Origin: Bacillus sp. T33-2
GTDB taxonomy: Bacteria > Bacillota > Bacilli > Bacillales > Cytobacillaceae
DNA length: 64,000 nucleotides
Assembly: GCF_002860205.1 (NCBI RefSeq)
Contig: NZ_PGVB01000016.1
Coordinates: 107,576 to 171,575 of the forward strand
Direction: 5' to 3'
Positions 28,105 to 37,117 of the stretch are shown in pieces (the first letter of the stretch is position 1; every line of letters begins with the position of its first letter). The notes beneath the pieces are model-generated. The model was not told the origin of the DNA, did no database searches, and was given only the letters and a program-made list of their open reading frames with translations. Position numbers and translations under genes: made by a program.

Positions 28105-28568
28105 CTACTTAACCAAGAACATCTCCCCAGCTTCATTAAATGCGTGCTTACAGTCAAACGCAAATGAGTTGATCCATGCTGAAAATAATAGTTATATCGC
28201 TTGAAAGCCTCCTCCCAGGATACATCCTTAACCTGTTCCGTCCACCACACCACATATGTAGGTTGTTTCTCTTGATGAGGTCCAATCCACTTGTTCCTTT
28301 CTCGTAAGGCTTGCTTATGTCTGCCAGAAGAGGTAAAACGATATAAAGATTGAAGACTTTTCCATACCGTTAGTGTAAGAATAGGAAAGCCCCCCCTTTG
28401 ATTGCATCCTCAGGAAATGGCACTCCATTAAATGAAAACTCCTTTAGGAGATGCCCTGATATGGCAGCCTGTCGAATTACTTCGTATCCTACTTCAAAAA
28501 ACTCACGAGAGGCAGGGTGTTCATACGGGTTTTAGTCTGCCAACAGTATAGATCGCAACAAAAGCCAT
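28105..28568 (-). pseudogene. DUF3291 family gene with three frameshifts
   Basis: Read from the ATG complement at 28566-28568, the protein begins MAFVAIYTVGRLK. It continues in a second frame as PYEHPASREFFEVGYEVIRQ, in a third as FPILTLTVWKSLQSLYRF and VVWWTEQVKDVSWEEAFKRY, and ends in another as HAFNEAGEMFLVK. Joined together these give one DUF3291-like protein of about 155 residues. The breaks are single-base: near 28530, in a run of seven C on the + strand at 28390-28396 (one base short), and near 28160. GGAGGAG precedes the start. The function of DUF3291 is unknown. Confidence 0.75.
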
Positions 28569-28835
28569 AATTACTCCTCCACTTACACTTTTTACCTACT
28601 TACATTCAAGAAAGAATGGACAAATTCCTGTTCTGCAAAATTGCTAATATGCTTTAGGTTTTATGCGTTTTCTCATTTTCGAAATGAACCACAAGGGATC
28701 GAATTTATGCTTCTGTAATATGGTGTCTTTATTTTGTTATCCTCGTCATCTAATTAAAATCTCCCTGTCCTTTTATTGTAAAAAAACTATGTTAACATAA
28801 CAAAATAAAGAGAACAGCCGATGGGAGGCACACAA

Positions 28836-29825
28836 ATGAAACAAAAATTTCGATCTTTATTGATGGCAACGGCATTATGTATAGCAGCTGCCACAACAGT
28901 ACAAGCAGAACAAGTTGTCGTACATAAAGGAGATACTCTATGGGATCTTTCACAAAAATATGGTGTAGTTGTAGAATCCATTAAAGAATGGAATAACTTA
29001 TCTTCTGACCTCATTCATCCAAATGACATTCTGGAAGTATCGCCTGTTAAAGAGGTTCTTGTGAGACAAGGAGATACCCTCTGGAATATCTCTAACATAT
29101 ACGGTGTTACAGTGGACGATTTAAAGCAATGGAACCATCTAGCTGCCGATTTAATTCATCCCGGTCTGGTATTGACGATTTATACTGATTTACATAATGA
29201 CGATACCGCTAAAACAGAAACTGATGAAGATCAAGCAGCAGATACTCAAGCACCAGCTGCATCTGTGCATAATAATCGGGAAGGCCAGGAAGTCACTACT
29301 GAGGCGACTGAAGCACCAACTGAAACAGTAAATACTGCACCGGCAGGCGGGGATATCACTGCTGAGGCAACACCAGCACCAGCTGAATCTGTAAATACTG
29401 AGCCGGAAGGAGAGGACAGCACTGCTGGGGCAGCACCAACACCAGCTGAATCTGTAAATACTTCGCCGGTAGACCAGGAAACCACGGCAGAGGCAGTGCC
29501 AACACCAGTTGAACCTGTAACGAGTGAGCCGATAGGTGAGGAAATCACTGTTGAGGCAACTGCTTACACCGCTGAATGCGAAGGATGTATTGGTATTACA
29601 AAAACAGGTGTCGATTTGAACGAAAACCCTGATGCAAAAGTAATTGCAGTCGATCCAAATGTTATCCCTCTGGGGTCTAAAGTTTATGTAGAAGGATATG
29701 GTTATGCCACCGCTGAAGATACAGGCGGCGCAATTAAAGGAAACAGGATCGATGTGTTCATTCCTGAGCAGGGTGACGCTTTGGTCTGGGGAAGACAACA
29801 AGTAAAAGTAACCATCATTAATTAA
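28836..29825 (+). CDS. Secreted LysM-3D domain cell-wall protein (YocH-like)
   Basis: A 329-residue exported protein. After a signal peptide (cut near VQAEQ) come two LysM peptidoglycan-binding domains, each starting with the GDTLW motif (about residues 31-75 and 80-125). A Pro/Thr/Glu linker holds about five imperfect 22-residue repeats (AEATPAPAESVNT type). The C-terminal 3D domain (TAYTAECEGCIG ... AVDPNVIPLGSKVYVEGYG ... AEDTGGAIKGNRIDVF) carries the conserved aspartates of MltA-like lytic enzymes. YocH of B. subtilis has this layout and is a WalR-controlled wall hydrolase. The ATG at 28836 follows GGGAGG. Confidence 0.9.
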   Translation: MKQKFRSLLMATALCIAAATTVQAEQVVVHKGDTLWDLSQKYGVVVESIKEWNNLSSDLIHPNDILEVSPVKEVLVRQGDTLWNISNIYGVTVDDLKQWNHLAADLIHPGLVLTIYTDLHNDDTAKTETDEDQAADTQAPAASVHNNREGQEVTTEATEAPTETVNTAPAGGDITAEATPAPAESVNTEPEGEDSTAGAAPTPAESVNTSPVDQETTAEAVPTPVEPVTSEPIGEEITVEATAYTAECEGCIGITKTGVDLNENPDAKVIAVDPNVIPLGSKVYVEGYGYATAEDTGGAIKGNRIDVFIPEQGDALVWGRQQVKVTIIN

Positions 29826-29995
29826 AGAGAATGATAGTAACGCCCATTTGTTTTGGGGTCACTTTTAAAAAACAGAAACGTTTGCACAAAACGAACCCTC
29901 CTTCAGCAAATGGCTTAAAGGGGGGATTTCTATCAGGGATTTTATATTTAAATAATAATTTCTACTCGTTTAAGTTCATTCAATGCACCGCCACC

Positions 29996-30029
29996 AAAAA
30001 GGACATCCTGTTTCATAGGATGTCCTTTT
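29996..30029. terminator. Bidirectional terminator between the LysM-3D gene and ftsZ
   Basis: AAAAAGGACATCCT pairs with AGGATGTCCTTTT around a 7-nt loop, giving A/T tails on both sides. It fits both converging genes. Confidence 0.88.
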
Positions 30030-30038
30030 GTCATTTCA

Positions 30039-31526
30039 TTACCTTCTATTTCTTCGGCGAAAGAACGACGGAATTTCTAGTGAATCTGATCGTTGTTGCC
30101 GTTGCCGGCCAGGCTTTACGGATTCTCTATATCTTGCCGGCTCTTCGTATCTTGCCGGCTCTTCGTATCTTGCCGGCTCTTCGTATCTTGCCGGCTCTTC
30201 GTATCTTGCTGGTTCTACATATTTTGCCGGTTCTTTATATCTTGCCGGTTCTTCGTACCTTGCCGGTTCTTTGTATCTTGCTGGTTCTTCGTATCTTGCT
30301 GGTTCTTCGTATCTTGCTTGTTCTACATATTTTGCCGGTTCTTTATACCTTGCTGGTTTTTCGTACCTTGCTGGTTCTGCGTATGATGTTCCGGGCTCTT
30401 CATAATGACTGTATTCTTCATATTGTGCGGGTTTCCTATATCTTGCAGGTGCTTCGTAATTGGGTTCATCGGAAGCAGCGTATCCACGCTGTGTTGTATG
30501 TATTTGTTGCATAGCTTGGGACTTTGCGGCCCCTGCTGCTGATGGGTAGCGGGTTTTTGGCGAAATTTCATCGTCATGATTGAAGCCAGTAGCAATTACC
30601 GTAATCATGATATGGTTATTAAGATCCTCATTAATGACGGAACCAAAAATCATGTTTAATTCCTGACCGGTTGCAGAGGCTACAATATCGGCTGCCTCCT
30701 GTACTTCATACAGACTTAAGTCATTCCCGCCCGTTATATTCATCAATACACCCTTGGCTCCATCAATGGATGTCTCAAGCAACGGACTGGAAATGGCCTT
30801 CTTTGCGGCTTCTACGGCACGGCCTTCACCCGAGGCAGCACCGATGCCCATTAATGCCGTTCCTTGAAAGGACATGATTGTTTTTACGTCAGCAAAATCA
30901 AGGTTAATCAAACCGGGTACGGCAATTAAATCCGAAATGCCCTGGACACCCTGCCGCAGGACATTGTCCGCTTCACGGAATGCTTCCAGCATCGGTGTTT
31001 TTTTATCGACTACTTCCAATAAACGTTCATTTGGAATAATGATTAAGGTGTTAACGGCTTTCTTCATTGCTTCAATTCCGGCCGCCGCATTTTGTGCACG
31101 CTTGCGTCCTTCGAAATTGAACGGACGTGTCACCACGCCGATTGTGAGGGCACCAAGCTCACGGGCGATTTGGGCAATAGCAGGAGCAGCTCCTGTACCA
31201 GTTCCGCCACCCATTCCTGCTGTCACGAAAACCATATCAGCACCTTTTAAAGCGTCCTGAAGCTGCTGTCTGCTTTCCTCGGCTGCCTTCCTCCCGATGT
31301 CGGGATTTGCGCCCGCACCCAATCCTCTTGTTAGCGTATCACCGATTTGCATCTTAATTTCCGCTTTAGACATATTAAGAGCTTGTGCATCTGTATTAAC
31401 AGCAATGAATTCTACACCCTGCACCCCATCTTCAATCATCCGGTTGACGGCATTATTTCCACCGCCGCCTACTCCAATCACCTTTATCGTGGCAAATTGA
31501 TCTATGTACGGATCCAATTCTAACAT
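30039..31526 (-). CDS. ftsZ: FtsZ paralogue with tandem-repeat C-terminal linker
   Basis: FtsZ is the tubulin-like GTPase that forms the cell-division ring. The 495-residue protein keeps the GTPase core (about residues 10-315): [15 protein letters not shown], the tubulin signature [10 protein letters not shown], and the T7 loop [11 protein letters not shown] with its catalytic Asp. The last 13 residues ([13 protein letters not shown]) match the conserved peptide that binds FtsA, SepF and EzrA in Bacilli. The linker between is unusual: 14 contiguous hexapeptides of the form (E/K/V)EPARY at residues 383-466, plus degenerate copies before. Neighbours are not the division cluster (no ftsA, divIB or murG), so it is probably a second or relocated copy. 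GAGGAGG precedes the ATG. Confidence 0.93.
   Translation of the reverse strand: MLELDPYIDQFATIKVIGVGGGGNNAVNRMIEDGVQGVEFIAVNTDAQALNMSKAEIKMQIGDTLTRGLGAGANPDIGRKAAEESRQQLQDALKGADMVFVTAGMGGGTGTGAAPAIAQIARELGALTIGVVTRPFNFEGRKRAQNAAAGIEAMKKAVNTLIIIPNERLLEVVDKKTPMLEAFREADNVLRQGVQGISDLIAVPGLINLDFADVKTIMSFQGTALMGIGAASGEGRAVEAAKKAISSPLLETSIDGAKGVLMNITGGNDLSLYEVQEAADIVASATGQELNMIFGSVINEDLNNHIMITVIATGFNHDDEISPKTRYPSAAGAAKSQAMQQIHTTQRGYAASDEPNYEAPARYRKPAQYEEYSHYEEPGTSYAEPARYEKPARYKEPAKYVEQARYEEPARYEEPARYKEPARYEEPARYKEPAKYVEPARYEEPARYEEPARYEEPARYEEPARYRESVKPGRQRQQRSDSLEIPSFFRRRNRR
30129..30380. repeat. 18-bp tandem repeat array inside ftsZ
   Basis: About 14 copies of an 18-bp unit (on + strand, variants of TTCGTATCTTGCCGGC) encode the hexapeptide linker array. 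Several adjacent units are identical at DNA level, so the array is probably young or actively homogenised and liable to copy-number change. Confidence 0.9.
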
Positions 31527-32143
31527 TCCTATTCCTCCTCAAATACTTTTCTAATTGCCCCCAGTGGGTTTCTCAGGTTTTTTTCTCTATCATATAACAT
31601 ATAATAAAATTCGCTATAAAAAGTCGATTCGTGCAAGTTGTTAGTAATTTGTAACGTTAAAGTAATAAATGAGGCTACGGAAGTGGTCAGGGGATTCCAA
31701 ACTTCCAATGAAGGGACCCAGAACGTACACCGCGTACAAACGCAATGAATACGTCGAAATTCAAGAGCTAATCTCTGCAACGAAAATTCATGCAGAGATC
31801 ATATACAACTTCTTGGGACGGCAAAACATCGAGTAGCTGGAAACAGTACTTACGGCTATGTCCTATTCCCTGGAATGCCCCGAATTGTCTCGAAGACAAT
31901 AAAACTGTATAATAAGATAGGGAATAACCGCGAATCTTGGGTAGTTTCGGTTGCACGAAACTATTCGAAGGTTGGGAGGTAATTCCTTTTTCTGCAAGAA
32001 TAACCCTGTAACAACAACGTCATTCATCTCTCCACCATTTTAGTGGCTCGTGATATTCGAAACGTTACTTTAGGACTTAGGGGATACTAACCGAATTAGT
32101 ATGATTGAAACTATGAATCATTCAGACAAAAAGGAGTTTCTTT
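31527..32143. other. Intergenic region upstream of ftsZ
   Basis: About 617 bp between divergent genes. It must hold the ftsZ and 32144-gene promoters. A perfect hairpin ATCTCTGCA / TGCAGAGAT lies at 31771-31799. No gene is evident. Confidence 0.5.
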
Positions 32144-32782
32144 ATGATTAACGAGGTTATAGAAAGCATTCGTGAAAAGTTGTATAAAAATACTAATATT
32201 CAACAGTTATCATCTGCAAGGACACTGGAACTGAGTGAGGAGCTTAACAGATTTCTTAATTTTCAAATGAGAGTCAGCAAGTCATTGCCTGCAGATTATT
32301 CACACTCAAATGTACATGAAAATGCCGTCCGGAATATTTTGGAGGTTGCTTTAAAGGAAAAATTTGATTTGCCTGACCCGTTTAGCGATAGGTTGTTAAA
32401 CGGCCGGATTTGGTATGATATGGATATTGTCCTTTTTTTGCTAGCCTCTATATCCAAGAAGTACGGAAATGATGCGGTTGAATATATGGGTGAACTGGTG
32501 CCGGACAAATGCATTTTTCCTGAATCGATTCAAAGTTTTAATGATGCGATACAAAATTTAAATCGTATCTATTACATGAACCATAAGACAAACGTGTACA
32601 TTGGAGAATATTTACCCTATATGGAAAGCAAAAATCAAATTCAGTTATTTTGTAACACGGCACATTACCCGGCAGCTTATAATCACGGGATTATTAAGGG
32701 TTTGTCCAAGAAATTCAATCAATCTCTTAAGCTTTCTATAGCCAGTAGAAACCATGGGGGAGAATTTAAAATTGTGAACTAA
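32144..32782 (+). CDS. Spo0E-like N-terminus fused to an unknown C-terminal domain
   Basis: A 212-residue soluble protein. Residues about 3-45 (VIESIREKLYKN ... LELSEELNRFLN) look like a Spo0E-type helical hairpin; Spo0E family proteins dephosphorylate Spo0A-P and are normally only 50-90 residues long. The signature SQELD reads SEELN here, so the Asp important for phosphatase activity is Asn. The rest is not recognised; the C-terminal third (NVYIGEYLPYME ... YNHGIIKGLSKKF ... GGEFKIVN) has an alpha/beta look like small ligand-sensing domains. The start follows AAAAGGAG. It is monocistronic. Confidence 0.6.
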   Translation: MINEVIESIREKLYKNTNIQQLSSARTLELSEELNRFLNFQMRVSKSLPADYSHSNVHENAVRNILEVALKEKFDLPDPFSDRLLNGRIWYDMDIVLFLLASISKKYGNDAVEYMGELVPDKCIFPESIQSFNDAIQNLNRIYYMNHKTNVYIGEYLPYMESKNQIQLFCNTAHYPAAYNHGIIKGLSKKFNQSLKLSIASRNHGGEFKIVN

Positions 32783-32804
32783 TATATATTTCTCTTCCGT
32801 ACAA

Positions 32805-32831
32805 GAGCACCTTTCAGGGTGCATTTTTTTG
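32805..32831 (+). terminator. Terminator after the Spo0E-like gene
   Basis: GCACC pairs with GGTGC around a short loop, followed by ATTTTTTT. Confidence 0.75.
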
Positions 32832-32962
32832 TCCGTTTTGCCAGCAACTCTATCAAGCTACGACGTACCAGGATTTTATGTTAGGGAAATGTCAGAGGGC
32901 ATTCAGTGAATAAGAAGGATCGTCCCTGTCATTGCTTGAAATCCTCGGCTCATTTAACAGCA

Positions 32963-32986
32963 TAAAAAAGGGGCTGCTCAGCCCCC
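32963..32986 (-). terminator. Terminator of the pab operon
   Basis: On the - strand GGGGCTGAGCAGCCCC is followed by TTTTTT. The hairpin overlaps the last codons and stop of the gene ending at 32978. Confidence 0.85.
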
Positions 32987-33406
32987 TTGCTTATTTAGTT
33001 CTTTATACGCAATTACTTTTAAAGCCAAGATTTCCTCGTTCGTTAATTTAGCCTCAATATTCCGCAGGATTTCCTCTTTTGATGCAGTGCCATTTTGAAC
33101 CTGCGACTGAATATCCTTAAGTTCTGTAAGTCCCACTTTATTGATTAAAAGACGTGTAGCCTCTTCTTTTGTTGTGAACGGCAATTTACTTTCATCTACG
33201 TTTTCCGCTCCTTCTAAGAAGGCTTGAAGTTCGGGATCATTCTCAATTGACTGCCTGATTGCCTCTATTTCTCCGCTATTTTCAAGTTCCGTTGAAACAG
33301 CGTCCATCAATTTTTCAGAAGCCATATTGGTACCAACATAATAAACGCCAATCCCTAGCCCGACGAGAATAACCATCAGAACAACAATAAATTTAACTAT
33401 TTTCAT
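32978..33406 (-). CDS. Small membrane-anchored protein downstream of pabBC
   Basis: A 142-residue protein with one N-terminal transmembrane helix (about residues 4-26, FIVVLMVILVGLGIGVYYVG) and an acidic, helical extracytoplasmic part. I do not recognise a named domain. Its ATG lies 1 nt after the pabBC stop, preceded by GAGGAG inside the end of pabBC, so translation is coupled. Its position does not by itself imply a role in folate synthesis. Confidence 0.75.
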   Translation of the reverse strand: MKIVKFIVVLMVILVGLGIGVYYVGTNMASEKLMDAVSTELENSGEIEAIRQSIENDPELQAFLEGAENVDESKLPFTTKEEATRLLINKVGLTELKDIQSQVQNGTASKEEILRNIEAKLTNEEILALKVIAYKELNKQGG

Positions 33407-33407
33407 A

Positions 33408-35183
33408 TTAACAACTCCTCGGCCCATCATTATACCAACCGTCCCTATGCTTCACATTAACCCACTTCCTTACACTATTAATGAGCCAGAGATTTGTGCA
33501 AATCTTTAGATCACTGATCGTGAGCGTTCTTTCATGGATTTGGTTATTTTCTAACAGGTGTTTACGGAATGTTCCTGGAAGCAAGCCGCTTTCTACATAA
33601 GGGGTGAATAACTCGCCTTCAATTTCCAGCACAACATTTCCCGTGGTGAATTCAGTGAGTTCATTCTGTTCATTCCATAAGAGTACATCATATGCTTCTG
33701 GGAATCTACCCTTAAATGACGAGTAGATCTGCCGGTTTGTTGTTTTGTGATACAGAAATATATCATCTTTTTTTATGGGATGATCTGCCAGTGCGACAGT
33801 AACCTGGTTTTGGGAAGCGGTGATTGCTGCACCTTCCACGGTTGCTTGTCCATCTTTAGAAACAAGCAGCCTGACTTTTTGTTCTTCGTTCACGTTTGTG
33901 AGAGCATATTTTTGCAGTTCTTCTGCAACGTTTTCAATACCAATAGCAAACCCGAAATATTCTGCAGACTTTTTCATGCGGTCAAGATGTTCATTAAGCA
34001 AAAAGTAATGTCCGTTTTTTAGATTTAAGCTTTCTAATAGTTCGAAATCTGGCCGGTTTTGTTGTAATAACGCTGCTTTAGTTATAATTTCGTGGTATTC
34101 ATCTTCTTCAGTTGAATCCCATGTAATTCCGCCGCCAACTCCATACTCGGCTTTGCCCGTTGATTTTTCAATGATGACTGTCCGGATCGGCACATTAAAG
34201 ATTGCTTCCTTTTTCGGGGTTATATACCCGATCGCCCCGCAATAAACTTCTCTTGGGGACTTTTCCAATTCAGAAATAAACTTCATTGTGCTAATCTTAG
34301 GCGCTCCAGTGATTGAGCCACACGGAAACAGTGCTTTAAAAATATCAGTAATCGTGGTTTGTGGTGATAAATTAGCAGTAACTGTTGATGTCATCTGGTA
34401 AACCGTGGGATACTGCTCGATTGAAAAAAGGCTGGGAACTTCGACCGAACCTGGCTCCGCAATGATGCCCAGATCATTCCTTAACAAGTCCACAATCATC
34501 AGGTTTTCGGAACGGTTTTTTTCAGAGGTCGATAACTGTTCTAGGTGGGATAAGTCCTCCTGATACGTCTTTCCTCTCTGGATCGTCCCTTTCATGGGCC
34601 TTGTAGTGACTTTATTGTTTTGCAAGTGAAAGAATAGCTCCGGCGACGCAGACAATATACTATGTTCCTCTGTGGAGATATAGGCACAATAATTCGCAGA
34701 CTGCCCCTTGGCGAGCTGCTTAAAGAAGCTGAAATCATCCCCTTTAAAGGTCGAGTTCAGGCGGATCGTATAGTTAACTTGATATGTATCTCCGTTTTTT
34801 ATATACTGTTTGATTTTATGAAACCGGGAACGATATTCTTCAATATCTACATCGGGTAGCCATTCCGCTACAGAATAGTGTTCTGGTTCATAACTTACTG
34901 GTTCACCCGGCTTACTGAATAATCCAAACCATAACAGGGGCATTTTATTTTGCTCATTTACTAAAAAAGCATCATCAAATGCGGGGGCAGCCTCGTAAGT
35001 AATGTATCCAGCCGCATATAAACCTGACTCTACAGCATCCTGAACCCGTTGCAAACAGGGGATGACCTCATCAATTGTCCTGGCAATAATGATTTCTTCC
35101 GGATTGGAAAAGGTGAGCGGGGTGACTTTTCCGCTATCGTCTGCAAACTCAAAATGCAACATATTCTGCTTATTGTTCAACAT
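33408..35183 (-). CDS. pabB: Aminodeoxychorismate synthase component I fused to aminodeoxychorismate lyase
   Basis: A 591-residue bifunctional enzyme for p-aminobenzoate, the folate precursor. Residues about 1-365 are the chorismate-binding TrpE/PabB domain, with YINPGDTYQ-like YIKNGDTYQVNYT, SASPELF, MKGTIQRG, FPCGSITGAPK and YCGAIGY. From about residue 380 the PLP-dependent class IV aminotransferase fold of PabC begins (LLESLNLKNGHYFLLNEHLDRM) and ends with TTGNVVLEIEGELFTP. PabB makes 4-amino-4-deoxychorismate; PabC removes pyruvate. The gene overlaps pabA by 7 nt. Confidence 0.93.
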   Translation of the reverse strand: MLNNKQNMLHFEFADDSGKVTPLTFSNPEEIIIARTIDEVIPCLQRVQDAVESGLYAAGYITYEAAPAFDDAFLVNEQNKMPLLWFGLFSKPGEPVSYEPEHYSVAEWLPDVDIEEYRSRFHKIKQYIKNGDTYQVNYTIRLNSTFKGDDFSFFKQLAKGQSANYCAYISTEEHSILSASPELFFHLQNNKVTTRPMKGTIQRGKTYQEDLSHLEQLSTSEKNRSENLMIVDLLRNDLGIIAEPGSVEVPSLFSIEQYPTVYQMTSTVTANLSPQTTITDIFKALFPCGSITGAPKISTMKFISELEKSPREVYCGAIGYITPKKEAIFNVPIRTVIIEKSTGKAEYGVGGGITWDSTEEDEYHEIITKAALLQQNRPDFELLESLNLKNGHYFLLNEHLDRMKKSAEYFGFAIGIENVAEELQKYALTNVNEEQKVRLLVSKDGQATVEGAAITASQNQVTVALADHPIKKDDIFLYHKTTNRQIYSSFKGRFPEAYDVLLWNEQNELTEFTTGNVVLEIEGELFTPYVESGLLPGTFRKHLLENNQIHERTLTISDLKICTNLWLINSVRKWVNVKHRDGWYNDGPRSC

Positions 35184-35779
35184 AATGTATTCTCCTGTAA
35201 TTCAGTTGCTTTAGGGTTGGGTATAAAAAAGTTTTTCAAAAGCTGAATGCCTGATTCGGTCAAAATAGATTCAGGATGGAATTGCATACCTTCGACTTTA
35301 TATTTTTTATGCCTGATGGCCATAATCTCGCCAGTTGGGCTTACTGCACTTACTTCTAAACAGTCTGGAATTGTTTTAGAATCTACAATTAAAGAATGGT
35401 ATCTTGTAACAGAAAGTGGGCTACCCATATTATTAAAGACCGATTGCCCATCATGAGTGATTAATGACACTTTTCCATGCATTGGCCTTTCGGCTTGTAT
35501 GATTTTTGTACCAAAAAATTGTGCAATGACTTGATGGCCTAAACAAATCCCTAAAATGGGGGTTGTTTTATAGAACTCTTTTACAATGTCCAGGGATAAA
35601 CCCGCCTGCTCCGGATTTCCCGGGCCGGGGGAAATAAGGATAAATTCAGGATCCATTTTTTTTATTTCATCAATTGTTGTCTGATCATTTCTGATGACAG
35701 CCACATTTTTGTCAAATTGCTTTATATATTGTACGAGATTAAAAGTAAACGAGTCATAATTATCTATCACCAGAATCAT
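35177..35779 (-). CDS. pabA: Aminodeoxychorismate/anthranilate synthase glutamine amidotransferase
   Basis: A class I glutamine amidotransferase of 200 residues that supplies ammonia to PabB (and possibly to TrpE). It begins MILVIDNYDSFTFNLVQY. The nucleophile is Cys79 in GICLGHQ; VTRYHSLIVD and MQFHPESILTE carry the His-Glu of the triad. Two adjacent ATG codons are possible; GGAGAG is 6 nt before the second, which is used. It is the first gene of a pabA-pabBC-membrane protein operon. Confidence 0.92.
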   Translation of the reverse strand: MILVIDNYDSFTFNLVQYIKQFDKNVAVIRNDQTTIDEIKKMDPEFILISPGPGNPEQAGLSLDIVKEFYKTTPILGICLGHQVIAQFFGTKIIQAERPMHGKVSLITHDGQSVFNNMGSPLSVTRYHSLIVDSKTIPDCLEVSAVSPTGEIMAIRHKKYKVEGMQFHPESILTESGIQLLKNFFIPNPKATELQENTLC

Positions 35780-36013
35780 CATCAACTCTCCATTTCCCCT
35801 GTGATAAGACATTTTCATATTAAGGAATTACATTTTAGAATACATGAAAACCACCTGGCCTGTCGCGTACCTCCATGAATAGGACAACTTGATAATCCGT
35901 CGCGATAAAATAGTAACAAGCTGTTTTCAGATTGTTAAAAAGCTGTCAGAGGTAACCAATATTAAGTATAATTGGGTTAATAATACGAGTTTTGGACTGA
36001 AGAGGGATTAATA

Positions 36014-36403
36014 ATGAGAGATGTTATTTTGCTTATCGCTGAAATAGTTAATATGTTCCATGACCAAATTAATGAAATGAGTGATGAGTTAGGACTGAAC
36101 CTATCTGATAAGGATTTGCACCTTTGGGTTTTTGGTATTTTAGGGATTATTTCTTTTTTAATTGTCCATCAATTGTTTAAAGCGCTGGCCAGATACAGTA
36201 TTACTGTGATTTCTTTTATCTATACTTTTACTGTTTTAATAGTGATTGTATTTGCGGTAGAAATTCAACAGAAAATTACTGGCAGGGGTAACATGGAATT
36301 CGTTGACGCAGTAATAGGATTATGGGGGTTTTTACTGTTCTTCCTGGGATATCTCGTTTTAAAATTAGGAATCCTCTGGATAAGAAAACTAATGAAAAAA
36401 TAA
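36014..36403 (+). CDS. Hypothetical membrane protein (129 aa)
   Basis: A small membrane protein with about three hydrophobic helices (around residues 37-55, 66-85 and 97-120) after an amphipathic N-terminal helix. I do not recognise the family. AGAGGGA lies before the ATG. It stands alone between the divergent pab operon and the next genes. Confidence 0.65.
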   Translation: MRDVILLIAEIVNMFHDQINEMSDELGLNLSDKDLHLWVFGILGIISFLIVHQLFKALARYSITVISFIYTFTVLIVIVFAVEIQQKITGRGNMEFVDAVIGLWGFLLFFLGYLVLKLGILWIRKLMKK

Positions 36404-36654
36404 AACAATACGTTAGCGCAATTTCTCTTTTCGGAGGAATCAACTTATGTCTCTCCACGTTACATACAAGGTGGATAGTATTATTTTCTGAATTGGGCCG
36501 CTAAAAAATAGCCCTCGCTTAACTATATTAGCTAAAAAACTCCGTCGACTCAATCATACATCTAAAGTCTCAGTTTATTTCAGTGTTAAGGCCAATGTGA
36601 AAAATTAGGTCGCAAACTAAAATAAACTTAACAAAACTAAAGGAGACGATCAGT

Positions 36655-36816
36655 ATGTTTGAGGAAACGTACGTAATTGAAAAGGAGATTCAGAGAAGGG
36701 AAGAAGAACTTCTTAAATTTCAGCGTGCAATGAGAAATGTCGATAGTCTTAAAGAAATCCCGTTCTATTGCAGGTTGCCTGTCATTCAACAGCTCAATCT
36801 GTGCCAATGTCAATAA
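36655..36816 (+). pseudogene. Truncated small coiled-coil protein
   Basis: AAAGGAGACG precedes the ATG. The first 35 codons give a strongly helical, charged segment (EKEIQRREEELLKFQRAMRN). After about 36762 the frame turns into low-quality sequence to a stop at 36816. On the opposite strand from 36918 back to about 36765 an open frame (VSLLNEKWYDLQFHGIRLRIFVLK...) looks protein-like. The site may be a junction where two gene pieces were joined head to head. Confidence 0.4.
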
Positions 36817-36967
36817 TTTAAGGACAAAAATTCGCAAACGGATACCATGAAACTGAAGATCATACCATTTTTCGTTCAATAATGATACAGTTGTTTTTCC
36901 ATTAACATCCACGGACAATGCATATCAATATCGTTGGCCCCACAATCTTTCATAAACACCTTCAAAG

Positions 36968-36999
36968 CCACCTTCATTTTATCGAAGGTGGTCTTTTAT
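36968..36999 (+). terminator. Rho-independent terminator
   Basis: CCACCTTC (36968-36975) pairs with GAAGGTGG (36984-36991), followed by TCTTTTATT. Confidence 0.8.
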
Positions 37000-37117
37000 T
37001 GAATGGACGTCTGTCCCCGGGGAAATAAATGTTCAAATTCACTCGAAGATAAGGAAGAAGCAATCTTCGAGAACTGTCCGCAAAAACTAGAGGCAATCCC
37101 AGCCTCATTTTTTCGTG

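Noticed and set aside
28770..28805. WalR-type box upstream of the LysM-3D gene (TGTAAA and TGTTAA)
   Set aside because: The two half sites are 7 nt apart instead of the 5 nt WalR needs; the TATGTTAACATA palindrome may be something else.
29190..29801. 203-codon - strand frame opposite the LysM-3D gene
   Set aside because: Low-complexity mirror of the repeated linker; no start signals.
29876..29892. CcpA cre-like AGAAACGTTTGCA
   Set aside because: The first bases deviate from the cre consensus and it lies downstream of a gene rather than at a promoter.
30129..30380. Short regular repeats that could be taken for a CRISPR array
   Set aside because: Units are contiguous 18-mers without spacers and code for hexapeptides in frame with FtsZ.
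29831..30514. Long + strand open frames opposite the ftsZ repeat (Leu/Ile- and Cys-rich repeats)
   Set aside because: They are the antisense of the 18-bp array; the - strand reads as a perfect FtsZ with ribosome site and known C-terminal peptide.
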